A DNA stretch of 12,638 nt, taken from positions 1-12,638 of the forward strand of contig JAEEQI010000061.1 of NCBI GenBank assembly GCA_016285215.1, given 5' to 3'. Each line of letters opens with the position of its first letter. The stretch's first letter is position 1. This document shows positions 7,233-12,638 of this stretch, piece by piece. The DNA is from Bacteroidales bacterium. GTDB taxonomy: Bacteria; Bacteroidota; Bacteroidia; Bacteroidales; UBA932. Below the pieces are notes generated by a model that was not told the origin of the DNA, did not search any database, and saw only the letters and a program-made list of their open reading frames with translations. Made by a program: the position numbers and the translations under genes.

Positions 7233-8318
7233 TCAGAAATCTTGGTTACTTTCATATATCTTGGTTTCCCACCCGCTCACACTGGCAGAAAATTCGATGG
7301 GATGATAGATGGAACTCAGATCCAGGCCGATATGGAAGGTATACTGCTTGCCGGGCATCATTGTATTGCCGGGCAGAAGGCCATAGATCATATATTTGAG
7401 AACCTGATCTTTCATAGGAGCGTATTCTTCTCCGGAAATGGAGAAACCGTCCACGTCAAAATGGACTTCTACATACTGGACGCCCATTTCAATCTGGTCC
7501 GGTATGGCATAGAAACGGTGGCTGGCTTCCTTGGTTTCTACCAGGGAGTTTTTACCAACATAAAGCTTTCCTTCATTGCCTACGCCCACCGGAGCATCCC
7601 CTTCAAAGACCGTGACATCTCTGTAATAGCCTTGGTAATTCCAGTTACCACGGCTGAGAATGATGTCATTGACATAGACTCCGGCCGATGCCACATTGGT
7701 AGCAACCAGTTTACGAAGATGGATGAGGCCCTGCAACTGGGAAATGGGAGTAACGTCGCAGATGCGGAAGCCAATATCGTTGGTAATATGGCAGAATTCA
7801 AGAGGCAGGGTGTTGAGCAGGTTGAATGAACGCTCTACCGTTTTAGAAACAAGCGGTCCAGCCTCGGTTTCCGTTAATTCGTAAGGAATGGAATAGGACT
7901 GATGCGAATTCTCGTAAGAAACCGTTTTGACGTGCGGATAATATGCGCTGAAAAGGAGAGGATCCTGGATTTCGAGCAGCCCGCCATCCAGAAATGCCTC
8001 ATACTTACCGTTATTGCCAGTACTAACAAGAATGTTATCCAGCACAAGAGAACTTGATTGAGGCTCAATACCAATCAAGGAGAACGGTTTTGAAACATCC
8101 ATTGTGGCCAGCATATTGGAAACCGACGCAGAAGACTCTTCAGCGGCGCGGGTAACAGCATTGTTATCCTCCAATTTTACGCCATCTCGCAGCACGGATA
8201 TATCAAACCCAAGTTTAAGGCCTTTAGGAGCCACCTCTACAGGATCACTGTCTAAAGTGCTGCAGGATAGCGCCAAAAGCCCAAATACTGAAAATAAACC
8301 GGCCGCAATACGTTTCAT
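7233..8318 (-). CDS. Fimbrillin-family (Mfa-like) lipoprotein heading the signalling operon
   Basis: The 361-residue protein starts at ATG 8318. A longer reading frame begins at a TTG at 8366-8364, but that TTG is the promoter -33 element, upstream of the predicted transcription start, so it cannot be used. Residues 1-18 are a lipoprotein signal peptide ending LALS, with lipidated Cys19 and acidic residues soon after, a pattern linked to surface display in this phylum. The fold signs are those of fimbrillins: an N-terminal segment with an Arg after a variable stretch (AVTRA, Arg57), the SAYYP motif (124-128), many beta-strand stretches, and the C-terminal IEFSASVSGW (341-350). That last motif matches INFSATISDW in the structural fimbrillin at 11107-12204. 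It is the first gene of an operon otherwise made of signalling proteins, so it may be a minor or tip subunit or a sensor of pilus state. Its structural role is inferred. Confidence 0.85.
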   Translation of the reverse strand: MKRIAAGLFSVFGLLALSCSTLDSDPVEVAPKGLKLGFDISVLRDGVKLEDNNAVTRAAEESSASVSNMLATMDVSKPFSLIGIEPQSSSLVLDNILVSTGNNGKYEAFLDGGLLEIQDPLLFSAYYPHVKTVSYENSHQSYSIPYELTETEAGPLVSKTVERSFNLLNTLPLEFCHITNDIGFRICDVTPISQLQGLIHLRKLVATNVASAGVYVNDIILSRGNWNYQGYYRDVTVFEGDAPVGVGNEGKLYVGKNSLVETKEASHRFYAIPDQIEMGVQYVEVHFDVDGFSISGEEYAPMKDQVLKYMIYGLLPGNTMMPGKQYTFHIGLDLSSIYHPIEFSASVSGWETKIYESNQDF

Positions 8319-8335
8319 AATCCAAATTCTTTCTA

Positions 8336-8366
8336 CAAATATAAACAATTCTTTCTTATTCTGCAA
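8336..8366 (-). promoter_or_regulatory. Promoter of the fimbrillin-like/signalling operon
   Basis: Read on the minus strand, TATATTTG (8343-8336) matches the -7 consensus TAnnTTTG exactly. TTG (8366-8364) lies 20 nt upstream of it, which is the canonical Bacteroidota -33/-7 spacing. Transcription would begin around 8330-8328, leaving a leader of about 10 nt before the ATG at 8318. This is the best promoter match in the window and would drive all six minus-strand genes. Confidence 0.75.
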
Positions 8367-8600
8367 TACTTAATTTAAAATATTACTAATTATTTTTTAA
8401 TATTAAATTCTTTTACAAACTGAAAGATACTTAATAATTCAATTTTTTGAAAATTGCCAAAAATTAGCCCGCTTGAGGTCTCAGACGCCGAAAATAGGTT
8501 CAAGGAATAGCAAAACTTATTTTGAAATCAAAAATCAAGAATCAAAAATTCTTGCTAAAAATATTTTTAAATAAAATTTTTTATTTACGAGAATAATACA
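8367..8600. other. AT-rich divergent intergenic control region
   Basis: No gene is visible here. The region is mostly A/T tracts that would be bent or easily melted. It holds several symmetric sites: the palindrome TTAATATTAA at 8397-8406, the inverted repeat CAAAA-CTTA-TTTTG at 8511-8524, and the pair described separately at 8536-8569. A direct repeat AATCAAAAAT occurs at 8526-8535 and again at 8540-8549, a 14-nt period. A short GC-rich island (about 8467-8490, containing TGAG-GT-CTCA at 8474-8483) stands out against the AT background. It separates the signalling operon from the fimbrial operon and probably serves both promoters. Confidence 0.6.
8536..8569. promoter_or_regulatory. Candidate operator: inverted repeat plus 14-bp palindrome upstream of the fimbrial promoter
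   Basis: CAAGAAT (8536-8542) and ATTCTTG (8548-8554) form a perfect 7-bp inverted repeat with a 5-nt spacer. Immediately downstream, TAAAAATATTTTTA (8556-8569) is a perfect 14-bp palindrome. Together they end about 31 bp before the -7 element at 8601, a position suited to an activator. AT-rich DNA produces chance palindromes, so the evidence is moderate. The regulator would most plausibly be the membrane AraC protein of the divergent operon, by inference. Confidence 0.4.
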
Positions 8601-8608
8601 TAATTTTG
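8601..8608 (+). promoter_or_regulatory. Promoter -7 element of the fimbrial operon
   Basis: TAATTTTG matches TAnnTTTG exactly. The place where a -33 TTG would be expected (about 8577-8582) is only a T-run, so the promoter looks weak without help and may depend on an activator. Transcription would start near 8613-8616, about 17 nt before the TTG start codon. Confidence 0.6.
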
Positions 8609-8620
8609 CCTTCGGAAAAC

Positions 8621-8634
8621 GGAGAAATCAATTG
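8621..8634 (+). promoter_or_regulatory. Shine-Dalgarno-like site deciding a TTG start
   Basis: GGAGA at 8621-8625 lies 6 nt before the TTG at 8632. No in-frame ATG occurs between the promoter and the signal peptide, and the next Met codon lies deep in the mature protein. This supports TTG as the start, although a second TTG at 8647 is possible. A purine-rich site of this kind is unusual among the genes in this window. Confidence 0.5.
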
Positions 8635-9939
8635 TATTATAGTTCGTTGGAACTGAAAAAGCACATTCTCTGGGCCCTGTTGCCCGCTTTAAGTTTGTTC
8701 TTCTGCACGCACGCATACGCGCAGGAACGCTTTAGACTCCACTTCGCCAGAAATGAGAGCGAGTTCTTCTACACGCTCCTGGACAACGAACAAACCCTCC
8801 AGTCTCTCAAGAAGACCGTAGATGCCATCGGCCCCGAAAATATCCAGTCTGTAGACGTTACGGTATTCGCTTCTCCGGAAGGCCCCTATCAGTTTAACCA
8901 GGATCTTTGCCGCCGCAGAGCCAATGAATTCTCTACTGCCGTTCTCCCCTATCTCAGAGGCGCCGAAGACAAAATCCACATCACCATTGGCGGAGAAGCC
9001 TGGGAAGAACTTCGTAAACGCGTAGCAGCAGACAAAAAGCTCCGTCCTGAGTACATTGAGCAGATTCTCGCCATTCTGGACGACGAAACCATTGACAACG
9101 AAACCCGCAAGGAGTACATTGCCACCAGAATCAGCGAGCACAATTACCGCTTCCTCCTGTGGGAACATTATCGTCTGCTCCGTTACTACGACATCGTCAT
9201 TACCGTAAAACCGGAAGAAACGGAGAAACAAATCCCTGAGAAGGATGTTCTTCCACAGGAAGCTGCACAGGACACCACTGTGAAGAGCGTACCTGAGGTT
9301 GCTTTACCGCTCACCCAACGCGAAGAAGAGACTCAGAAGGAAGAGAAGCGGGTCTTTATGGCCATTAGCACCAACCTCCCCTACGACATTACCTACATTC
9401 CCGGCTACGGACTCACCAGCATCCCCAGCTTTACCCTGGAAATTATGCCCAGAAACAGCCGCTGGACGCTGGGAGCAGACGTAGAGTGGCCTATGTGGCA
9501 GCATCCGGAAAGCCACAGATACTTCCAAGTCAACAACATTACCCTCTGGACGCGCCGTTACTTCCGTTCTCCGTCTGAACCGCGCCGCAGGGGCTGGTAT
9601 CTGATGGGCAACGTGAATGCCGCCCGCTACGGCATTGGCTTCAACGCCAACAAGGGTTGGGAAGGTGAAGGCTTGGGTGCCTCCCTGGGCTTTGGTTACC
9701 GCGTTCCCCTGGGCCGCTACTGCTTCCTGGATATGGGTCTGGCCGCCGGCGCTTTCTACAGCGCCTACGATCCCTATGTATGGGGCAATGACGGCACGCA
9801 GCGGTATTATTACGACTACAATGGAGATCCTTCCGAATTTGTCAGACGCAACCAGAGGCTCTTCTGGGCTGGTCCTACCCGCGTCTGGCTGTCATTCGGC
9901 TTTGATTTCTGGAAAAAAGACAGGAGGAAGACGAAGTAA
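8632..9939 (+). CDS. OmpA-like/DUF3575 protein of the fimbrial locus
   Basis: The 435-residue protein has a signal peptide (cleavage after AYA, residue 30). An OmpA-like domain follows (about 33-192), with the VFASPEGP strand-turn (78-85) and an NQDLCRRRA helix (89-97) that parallels the NxxLSxxRA motif of OmpA domains. Then comes a charged, proline-containing linker (193-240) and a C-terminal DUF3575 region (241-428) rich in aromatic, alternating strands, consistent with an outer-membrane beta structure. Proteins of this family commonly open fimbrillin loci in Bacteroidota, followed by a DUF5119 gene and fimbrillins, exactly as here. The probable role is at the outer membrane in fimbria assembly or anchoring; the precise activity is not established by sequence. 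The Asp that binds peptidoglycan in classical OmpA domains is not seen at the expected turn. The stop TAA shares its last A with the next ATG, so the two genes are translationally coupled. Confidence 0.82.
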   Translation: MYYSSLELKKHILWALLPALSLFFCTHAYAQERFRLHFARNESEFFYTLLDNEQTLQSLKKTVDAIGPENIQSVDVTVFASPEGPYQFNQDLCRRRANEFSTAVLPYLRGAEDKIHITIGGEAWEELRKRVAADKKLRPEYIEQILAILDDETIDNETRKEYIATRISEHNYRFLLWEHYRLLRYYDIVITVKPEETEKQIPEKDVLPQEAAQDTTVKSVPEVALPLTQREEETQKEEKRVFMAISTNLPYDITYIPGYGLTSIPSFTLEIMPRNSRWTLGADVEWPMWQHPESHRYFQVNNITLWTRRYFRSPSEPRRRGWYLMGNVNAARYGIGFNANKGWEGEGLGASLGFGYRVPLGRYCFLDMGLAAGAFYSAYDPYVWGNDGTQRYYYDYNGDPSEFVRRNQRLFWAGPTRVWLSFGFDFWKKDRRKTK

Positions 9940-11069
9940 TGCAGAAGTTTAAGCATATCCTCGTTCTTCTGGTCCTGTGTGCCCAGGCCAGCGGCTGCAG
10001 CATCCGTCCCGAATTGCACCTGCGCGAGCCTATGCAAGCCCAGATTGTCCTGGAAACCGAGGTAAACCTCAATCTGATGTGGCAGGTGGAGTGGGAAACC
10101 GAGTGGGAATTCCCCTGGAACGCCAACGTCCTGGGCCCTCTGGGCTACAAGGAACCCGCCAGCATCAGCGCTCACGTGTATTCCCTGGACCAAAACGGTA
10201 ATCACAGATCTCACTATACTAAGAATTTCTACGGTACCACGGCCAATATGCCCATTACCGTAGGCGATTACGATCTCCTTTTCCACAACAACGACTCCGA
10301 GACGCTGCTTTTCAGCGCCGAGGACGAGCTGGGAACCATTTACTGCAACACCCGCATCATCTCCAGCGGCCTCAAGGAATCCAGCCCCGTTCTCACCGCT
10401 ATGCAGAAGTTTGACGGAGACACCAAGGCCGATGAGTCCCTCATTCAGGATCCCATTGCCCTGATGCCCGACGGCCTCTTTGTCCTGTATGACCAGGGAG
10501 AGACCATCAGCGGAAACCTGGAAGATTACGAATACATTGACGGAAAGTACATCCTCCGCATCCAGGGCATTATGAATCCCGCCACCTACATCCACCTGTT
10601 CCAGTTGCATCTGGCCAACAACGAAGGCCGTGTAGTGGGCAGCAACGGCGGCGGCGTGCTCACCGGAGTGGCTGCCGGCGTTAATCTGGATACGCGCGTA
10701 TCCGCGCGCACGCCCGTGGGCATACCTACAGATGTATATTACGACAAAACCAAGGAGCTGATGGCCGCCCGCTTTATGAGCTATGGCATTCCCGGATGCA
10801 ATCCGTACAGCCACGAGAGCGTGGAGCAGGCTCCAGAAGGAAAAAATTTCCTGGTCATCAACATCAGCTACGCCAACGGCAACTGGAAGAATATCCGCAT
10901 AGATGTTACCAAGGCTTTACGGGCACTGCCCCTGGGAGGCTTGATAGATATCACGCTGGACGTGAACGACTTCCCTCCGGAAGACGGATCCACCGGCGGC
11001 GGTGGCGGCTTTGACGCCCTCATCAACGACTGGGACGAAGAGCACGGAGAAACAACGATTGTTTTTTAA
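9939..11069 (+). CDS. DUF5119 lipoprotein, probable FimB/Mfa2-like fimbrial anchor or assembly component
   Basis: The 376-residue protein has a lipoprotein signal peptide ending ASG with lipidated Cys20, followed by the RPELHLREP segment. The NLNLMWQVEW segment (43-52) and the following strands, with the PITVGDYDLLFHNND stretch, match the DUF5119 family of fimbrial-locus proteins. That family sits at the position of the FimB/Mfa2 anchor subunits in Porphyromonas. A Gly run (353-357) precedes a short acidic C-terminal segment ending TTIVF. The role inferred from family and position is an outer-membrane anchor that starts or ends fimbria polymerisation. It overlaps the upstream gene by one base (TAATG) and is followed after 37 nt by the structural fimbrillin gene. 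Confidence 0.82.
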   Translation: MQKFKHILVLLVLCAQASGCSIRPELHLREPMQAQIVLETEVNLNLMWQVEWETEWEFPWNANVLGPLGYKEPASISAHVYSLDQNGNHRSHYTKNFYGTTANMPITVGDYDLLFHNNDSETLLFSAEDELGTIYCNTRIISSGLKESSPVLTAMQKFDGDTKADESLIQDPIALMPDGLFVLYDQGETISGNLEDYEYIDGKYILRIQGIMNPATYIHLFQLHLANNEGRVVGSNGGGVLTGVAAGVNLDTRVSARTPVGIPTDVYYDKTKELMAARFMSYGIPGCNPYSHESVEQAPEGKNFLVINISYANGNWKNIRIDVTKALRALPLGGLIDITLDVNDFPPEDGSTGGGGGFDALINDWDEEHGETTIVF

Positions 11070-11106
11070 TGTTAAACCAAAATAAATTATTAATCACTAA
11101 ATCTTT
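11070..11106 (+). other. Short AT-rich leader before the main fimbrillin gene
   Basis: These 37 nt are almost entirely A/T and carry no TAnnTTTG match, no hairpin terminator and no Shine-Dalgarno sequence. The gene downstream is therefore probably co-transcribed with the assembly genes. An unstructured A/T-rich leader is what efficient initiation in Bacteroidota usually shows, consistent with high expression of the fimbrillin. Confidence 0.45.
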
Positions 11107-12204
11107 ATGAGTATGAAAAAAGTAGTAATCCTGGCCGCAGCGGCCCTCACCCTCGTCGCCTGCGCAAAAACCTACGAACTCCAGGAAACCGCCCAGCCCA
11201 AGATTGGCTTCGACACCTGGGCCAACAACCTTACCAAAGCCCGCACTCAGGGCACCAACACCTTCGTCGCTGGCGACGACTTTGCCGTGTATGGCTACAA
11301 AGAAAAGTCTTCCAGCAAAGTTACCGTATTTGACGACGACGTTGTTAGCACCACCGACGGCACCACTTGGACCTACACCAATCCTCGTTTCTGGGATTTT
11401 GGCTACGATAAGTATGTCTTCTACGCCGTCTCTCCCGCTTCTGTAGGCACTTCTGGCACGGTTAACCCCCAATCCGGCGAAATCACCAGCGCCGCTATCA
11501 CCTTTGCCGGCAATGACAACGACATCCTGGTTGCCAACGAGCATGTAGTGAACAAGACTGACGGTGCCCAATATTTCAACGGGTATGGTACCGTTGAGAT
11601 GGATTTCCACCACGTTGCTTCCCTGGTAGACATCAAAGTCAAGAAAGCACCCGCATGGCACGATGCCACCGTTTCCATTACGGCATTCCAACTCTCCAAC
11701 ATTGAAAATGAAGGTGTGCTTACCGTTAACTCTTACTCTACCACCCCGGCAGCCAATTGGTCTAATGCTGGAACTGGCTCCTATGGTCCCGCCAATGGTG
11801 TAACTCCCGTTAGCATCGCCAGCCCCATTGCTATTGCTGAAGACACTACTTTCGACCCTGCAAATCCTACCACCCCGGGCGAGACAGCTTCTACGTTTGT
11901 TATCAACAGTCTCGTAGTAAAGCCCCAGACCTTTGTCGCTTCCAGCGAAGCCAATCCTCAGAAGATAACCCTTAGCTACAAGATCTCCAGCAATGGTGAA
12001 GAAGTAACTTATACTGATAAAGTGCTTTACCTCGCTGATTTTGATATCACAAATGATGATAAACAGAACGGCACAAAGATTGGTTCCTGGGATGCTGGAA
12101 AGCACTATACTTTCTATATTACCATCGGTGCTAACGCCATCAACTTCAGCGCTACCATCTCTGACTGGGACACCGTTAGCGGTTACAACTACCTCGTTTA
12201 CTAA
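11107..12204 (+). CDS. Fimbrillin-family lipoprotein, probable major structural subunit
   Basis: The 365-residue protein has a lipoprotein signal peptide ending TLVA with Cys19. Met3 is an alternative start. An N-terminal segment (20-46) ends at TKART with Arg46; in Porphyromonas fimbrillins a propeptide is cut after an Arg in this area, exposing a groove for the next subunit's strand, and Arg46 is the candidate site here. Fimbrillin hallmarks are WTYTNPRFWDFGYDKYVFYA (88-107), the DFHHVASLVDIKV core (166-178), and the C-terminal INFSATISDW (345-354) followed by an aromatic tail ending YLVY, suitable as a donor strand. The codons are more T-rich than in the upstream genes, particularly in the second half. 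It lies 37 nt after the DUF5119 gene and 3 nt before another fimbrillin. It is probably the main fibre subunit, as the first complete fimbrillin after the anchor gene. Assignment as major subunit rests on position. Confidence 0.87.
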   Translation: MSMKKVVILAAAALTLVACAKTYELQETAQPKIGFDTWANNLTKARTQGTNTFVAGDDFAVYGYKEKSSSKVTVFDDDVVSTTDGTTWTYTNPRFWDFGYDKYVFYAVSPASVGTSGTVNPQSGEITSAAITFAGNDNDILVANEHVVNKTDGAQYFNGYGTVEMDFHHVASLVDIKVKKAPAWHDATVSITAFQLSNIENEGVLTVNSYSTTPAANWSNAGTGSYGPANGVTPVSIASPIAIAEDTTFDPANPTTPGETASTFVINSLVVKPQTFVASSEANPQKITLSYKISSNGEEVTYTDKVLYLADFDITNDDKQNGTKIGSWDAGKHYTFYITIGANAINFSATISDWDTVSGYNYLVY

Positions 12205-12207
12205 TCT

Positions 12208-12638
12208 ATGCGTCAGCGCATCATACTCATAGCAGCACTTGCTTCCGTCACCCTGCTTGTTGCAGGGTGCGGGAAGCAGGACAATCCGGCCCAGGAGCAG
12301 AATTCCATCAGCTTCCAGGCCGGATGTTCCCTGCTGCGGGATGATGCCACCAAAGAGTCGGCAGCTCCTATGAGCGCCGGGGATCAAATCCCCGAATTCC
12401 GCGTATACGGAACCAAAACCGTTGGCGGAACGCGCTACGAGGTCTTCTCCGGCGATCTGGTAGAGAGCATTCTCACCGGATGGACATACAGTCCCATCCG
12501 CTTCTGGGATTCCAACGCCAGCAGCTATGAATTCCTGGGAGTATCCGGCCCCCAAACCATTATTTTTGAAAACAATACCCCTCTTACGGCCAAGGTAACC
12601 TACAACCCCACGGTATCGCAGTACGACCTTATGGCCGC
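12208..12638 (+). CDS. Second fimbrillin-family lipoprotein, 3' end outside window
   Basis: The ATG at 12208 is 3 nt after the preceding fimbrillin stop, and the frame stays open to the window edge (143 codons visible). The protein begins with a lipoprotein signal peptide ending LLVAG with Cys21. It contains WTYSPIRFWD (about 91-100), which aligns with WTYTNPRFWD of the upstream fimbrillin, then an EFLGVSGP segment matching the upstream VFYAVSP. It is therefore a related but diverged fimbrillin, likely an accessory or tip subunit, since such genes usually follow the major subunit. No Arg in an obvious TRA-type context is conserved; Arg44 (LLRDD) is one option. It is probably co-transcribed with the genes before it. 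Confidence 0.82.
   Translation, partial: MRQRIILIAALASVTLLVAGCGKQDNPAQEQNSISFQAGCSLLRDDATKESAAPMSAGDQIPEFRVYGTKTVGGTRYEVFSGDLVESILTGWTYSPIRFWDSNASSYEFLGVSGPQTIIFENNTPLTAKVTYNPTVSQYDLMA

Noticed and set aside
8474..8483. TGAG-GT-CTCA inverted repeat in a short GC-rich island, considered as an operator or insertion remnant.
   Set aside because: The arms are only 4 bp, it lies far from both promoters, and no target duplication or element end is visible.
8367..8600. Invertible promoter flanked by inverted repeats, as controls many Bacteroides surface operons.
   Set aside because: The best distant match (ATTTAAAATATT near 8373 against the reverse complement around 8560-8574) needs a one-base gap and is pure A/T. 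No clean flanking inverted repeats and no invertase gene are present.
11023..12555. Long open frame of about 510 codons on the minus strand opposite the fimbrillin genes.
   Set aside because: It is antisense to two genes with clear lipoprotein signals and fimbrillin motifs. The frame stays open because of their codon bias, and it has no signal, domain or promoter.
1..12638. tRNA or rRNA genes, CRISPR arrays, insertion sequences, integrase genes or attachment sites.
   Set aside because: No regularly spaced repeats, transposase or integrase motifs, or tRNA-like cloverleaf sequences were found by eye in the intergenic regions.

Overview
The window looks like a chromosomal segment of a member of the Bacteroidales (Bacteroidota), probably an uncultured host-associated lineage. 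Three things point there. Promoters carry the Bacteroidota -7 element TAnnTTTG, seen at 203-210, 8601-8608 and, on the minus strand, 8343-8336. Ribosome binding sites are mostly absent. The gene families (C69 dipeptidase, DUF3575, DUF5119, fimbrillin-family lipoproteins, membrane-bound AraC regulators, kinases with a substrate-binding-protein-like sensor) are typical of that group. Coding DNA is moderately GC-rich, and the one large intergenic region (8319-8631) is strongly AT-rich. I cannot name a genus.

Layout. (1) 1-237: a GC-rich block that folds as RNA into a 28-bp uninterrupted hairpin (43-102), followed by smaller hairpins and a terminator-like stem plus T-tract, then the promoter for the next gene. 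(2) 238-1899, plus strand: a secreted C69-family dipeptidase. (3) 8318 down to 1900, minus strand: a tight six-gene operon reading fimbrillin-like lipoprotein, single-domain response regulator, TPR membrane protein without a kinase, 140-residue two-TM protein, seven-TM AraC-type regulator, sensor histidine kinase. Gaps are 11 and 4 nt, then two ATGA overlaps, then 1 nt. The kinase gene meets the dipeptidase gene stop-to-stop with no intervening base. (4) 8319-8631: an AT-rich divergent control region with two outward promoters and clustered inverted repeats. (5) 8632 to the right edge, plus strand: a fimbrial operon reading OmpA-like/DUF3575 protein, DUF5119 lipoprotein (probable anchor or assembly component), complete fimbrillin, and a second fimbrillin cut by the window edge.

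How it fits together. The region is best read as a fimbria (type V pilus-like) locus with a divergent, dedicated signalling operon. The signalling parts are those that many Bacteroidota fuse in one hybrid two-component system protein: periplasmic sensor, kinase, receiver and AraC DNA-binding domain. Here they are separate polypeptides, joined by a TPR sensor-like protein and an unidentified small membrane protein. The operon begins with a fimbrillin-like lipoprotein that shares a C-terminal motif with the structural fimbrillin across the control region, which suggests, as inference, feedback between pilus state and regulation. This split, fimbrillin-headed signalling operon is the most interesting candidate system in the window.
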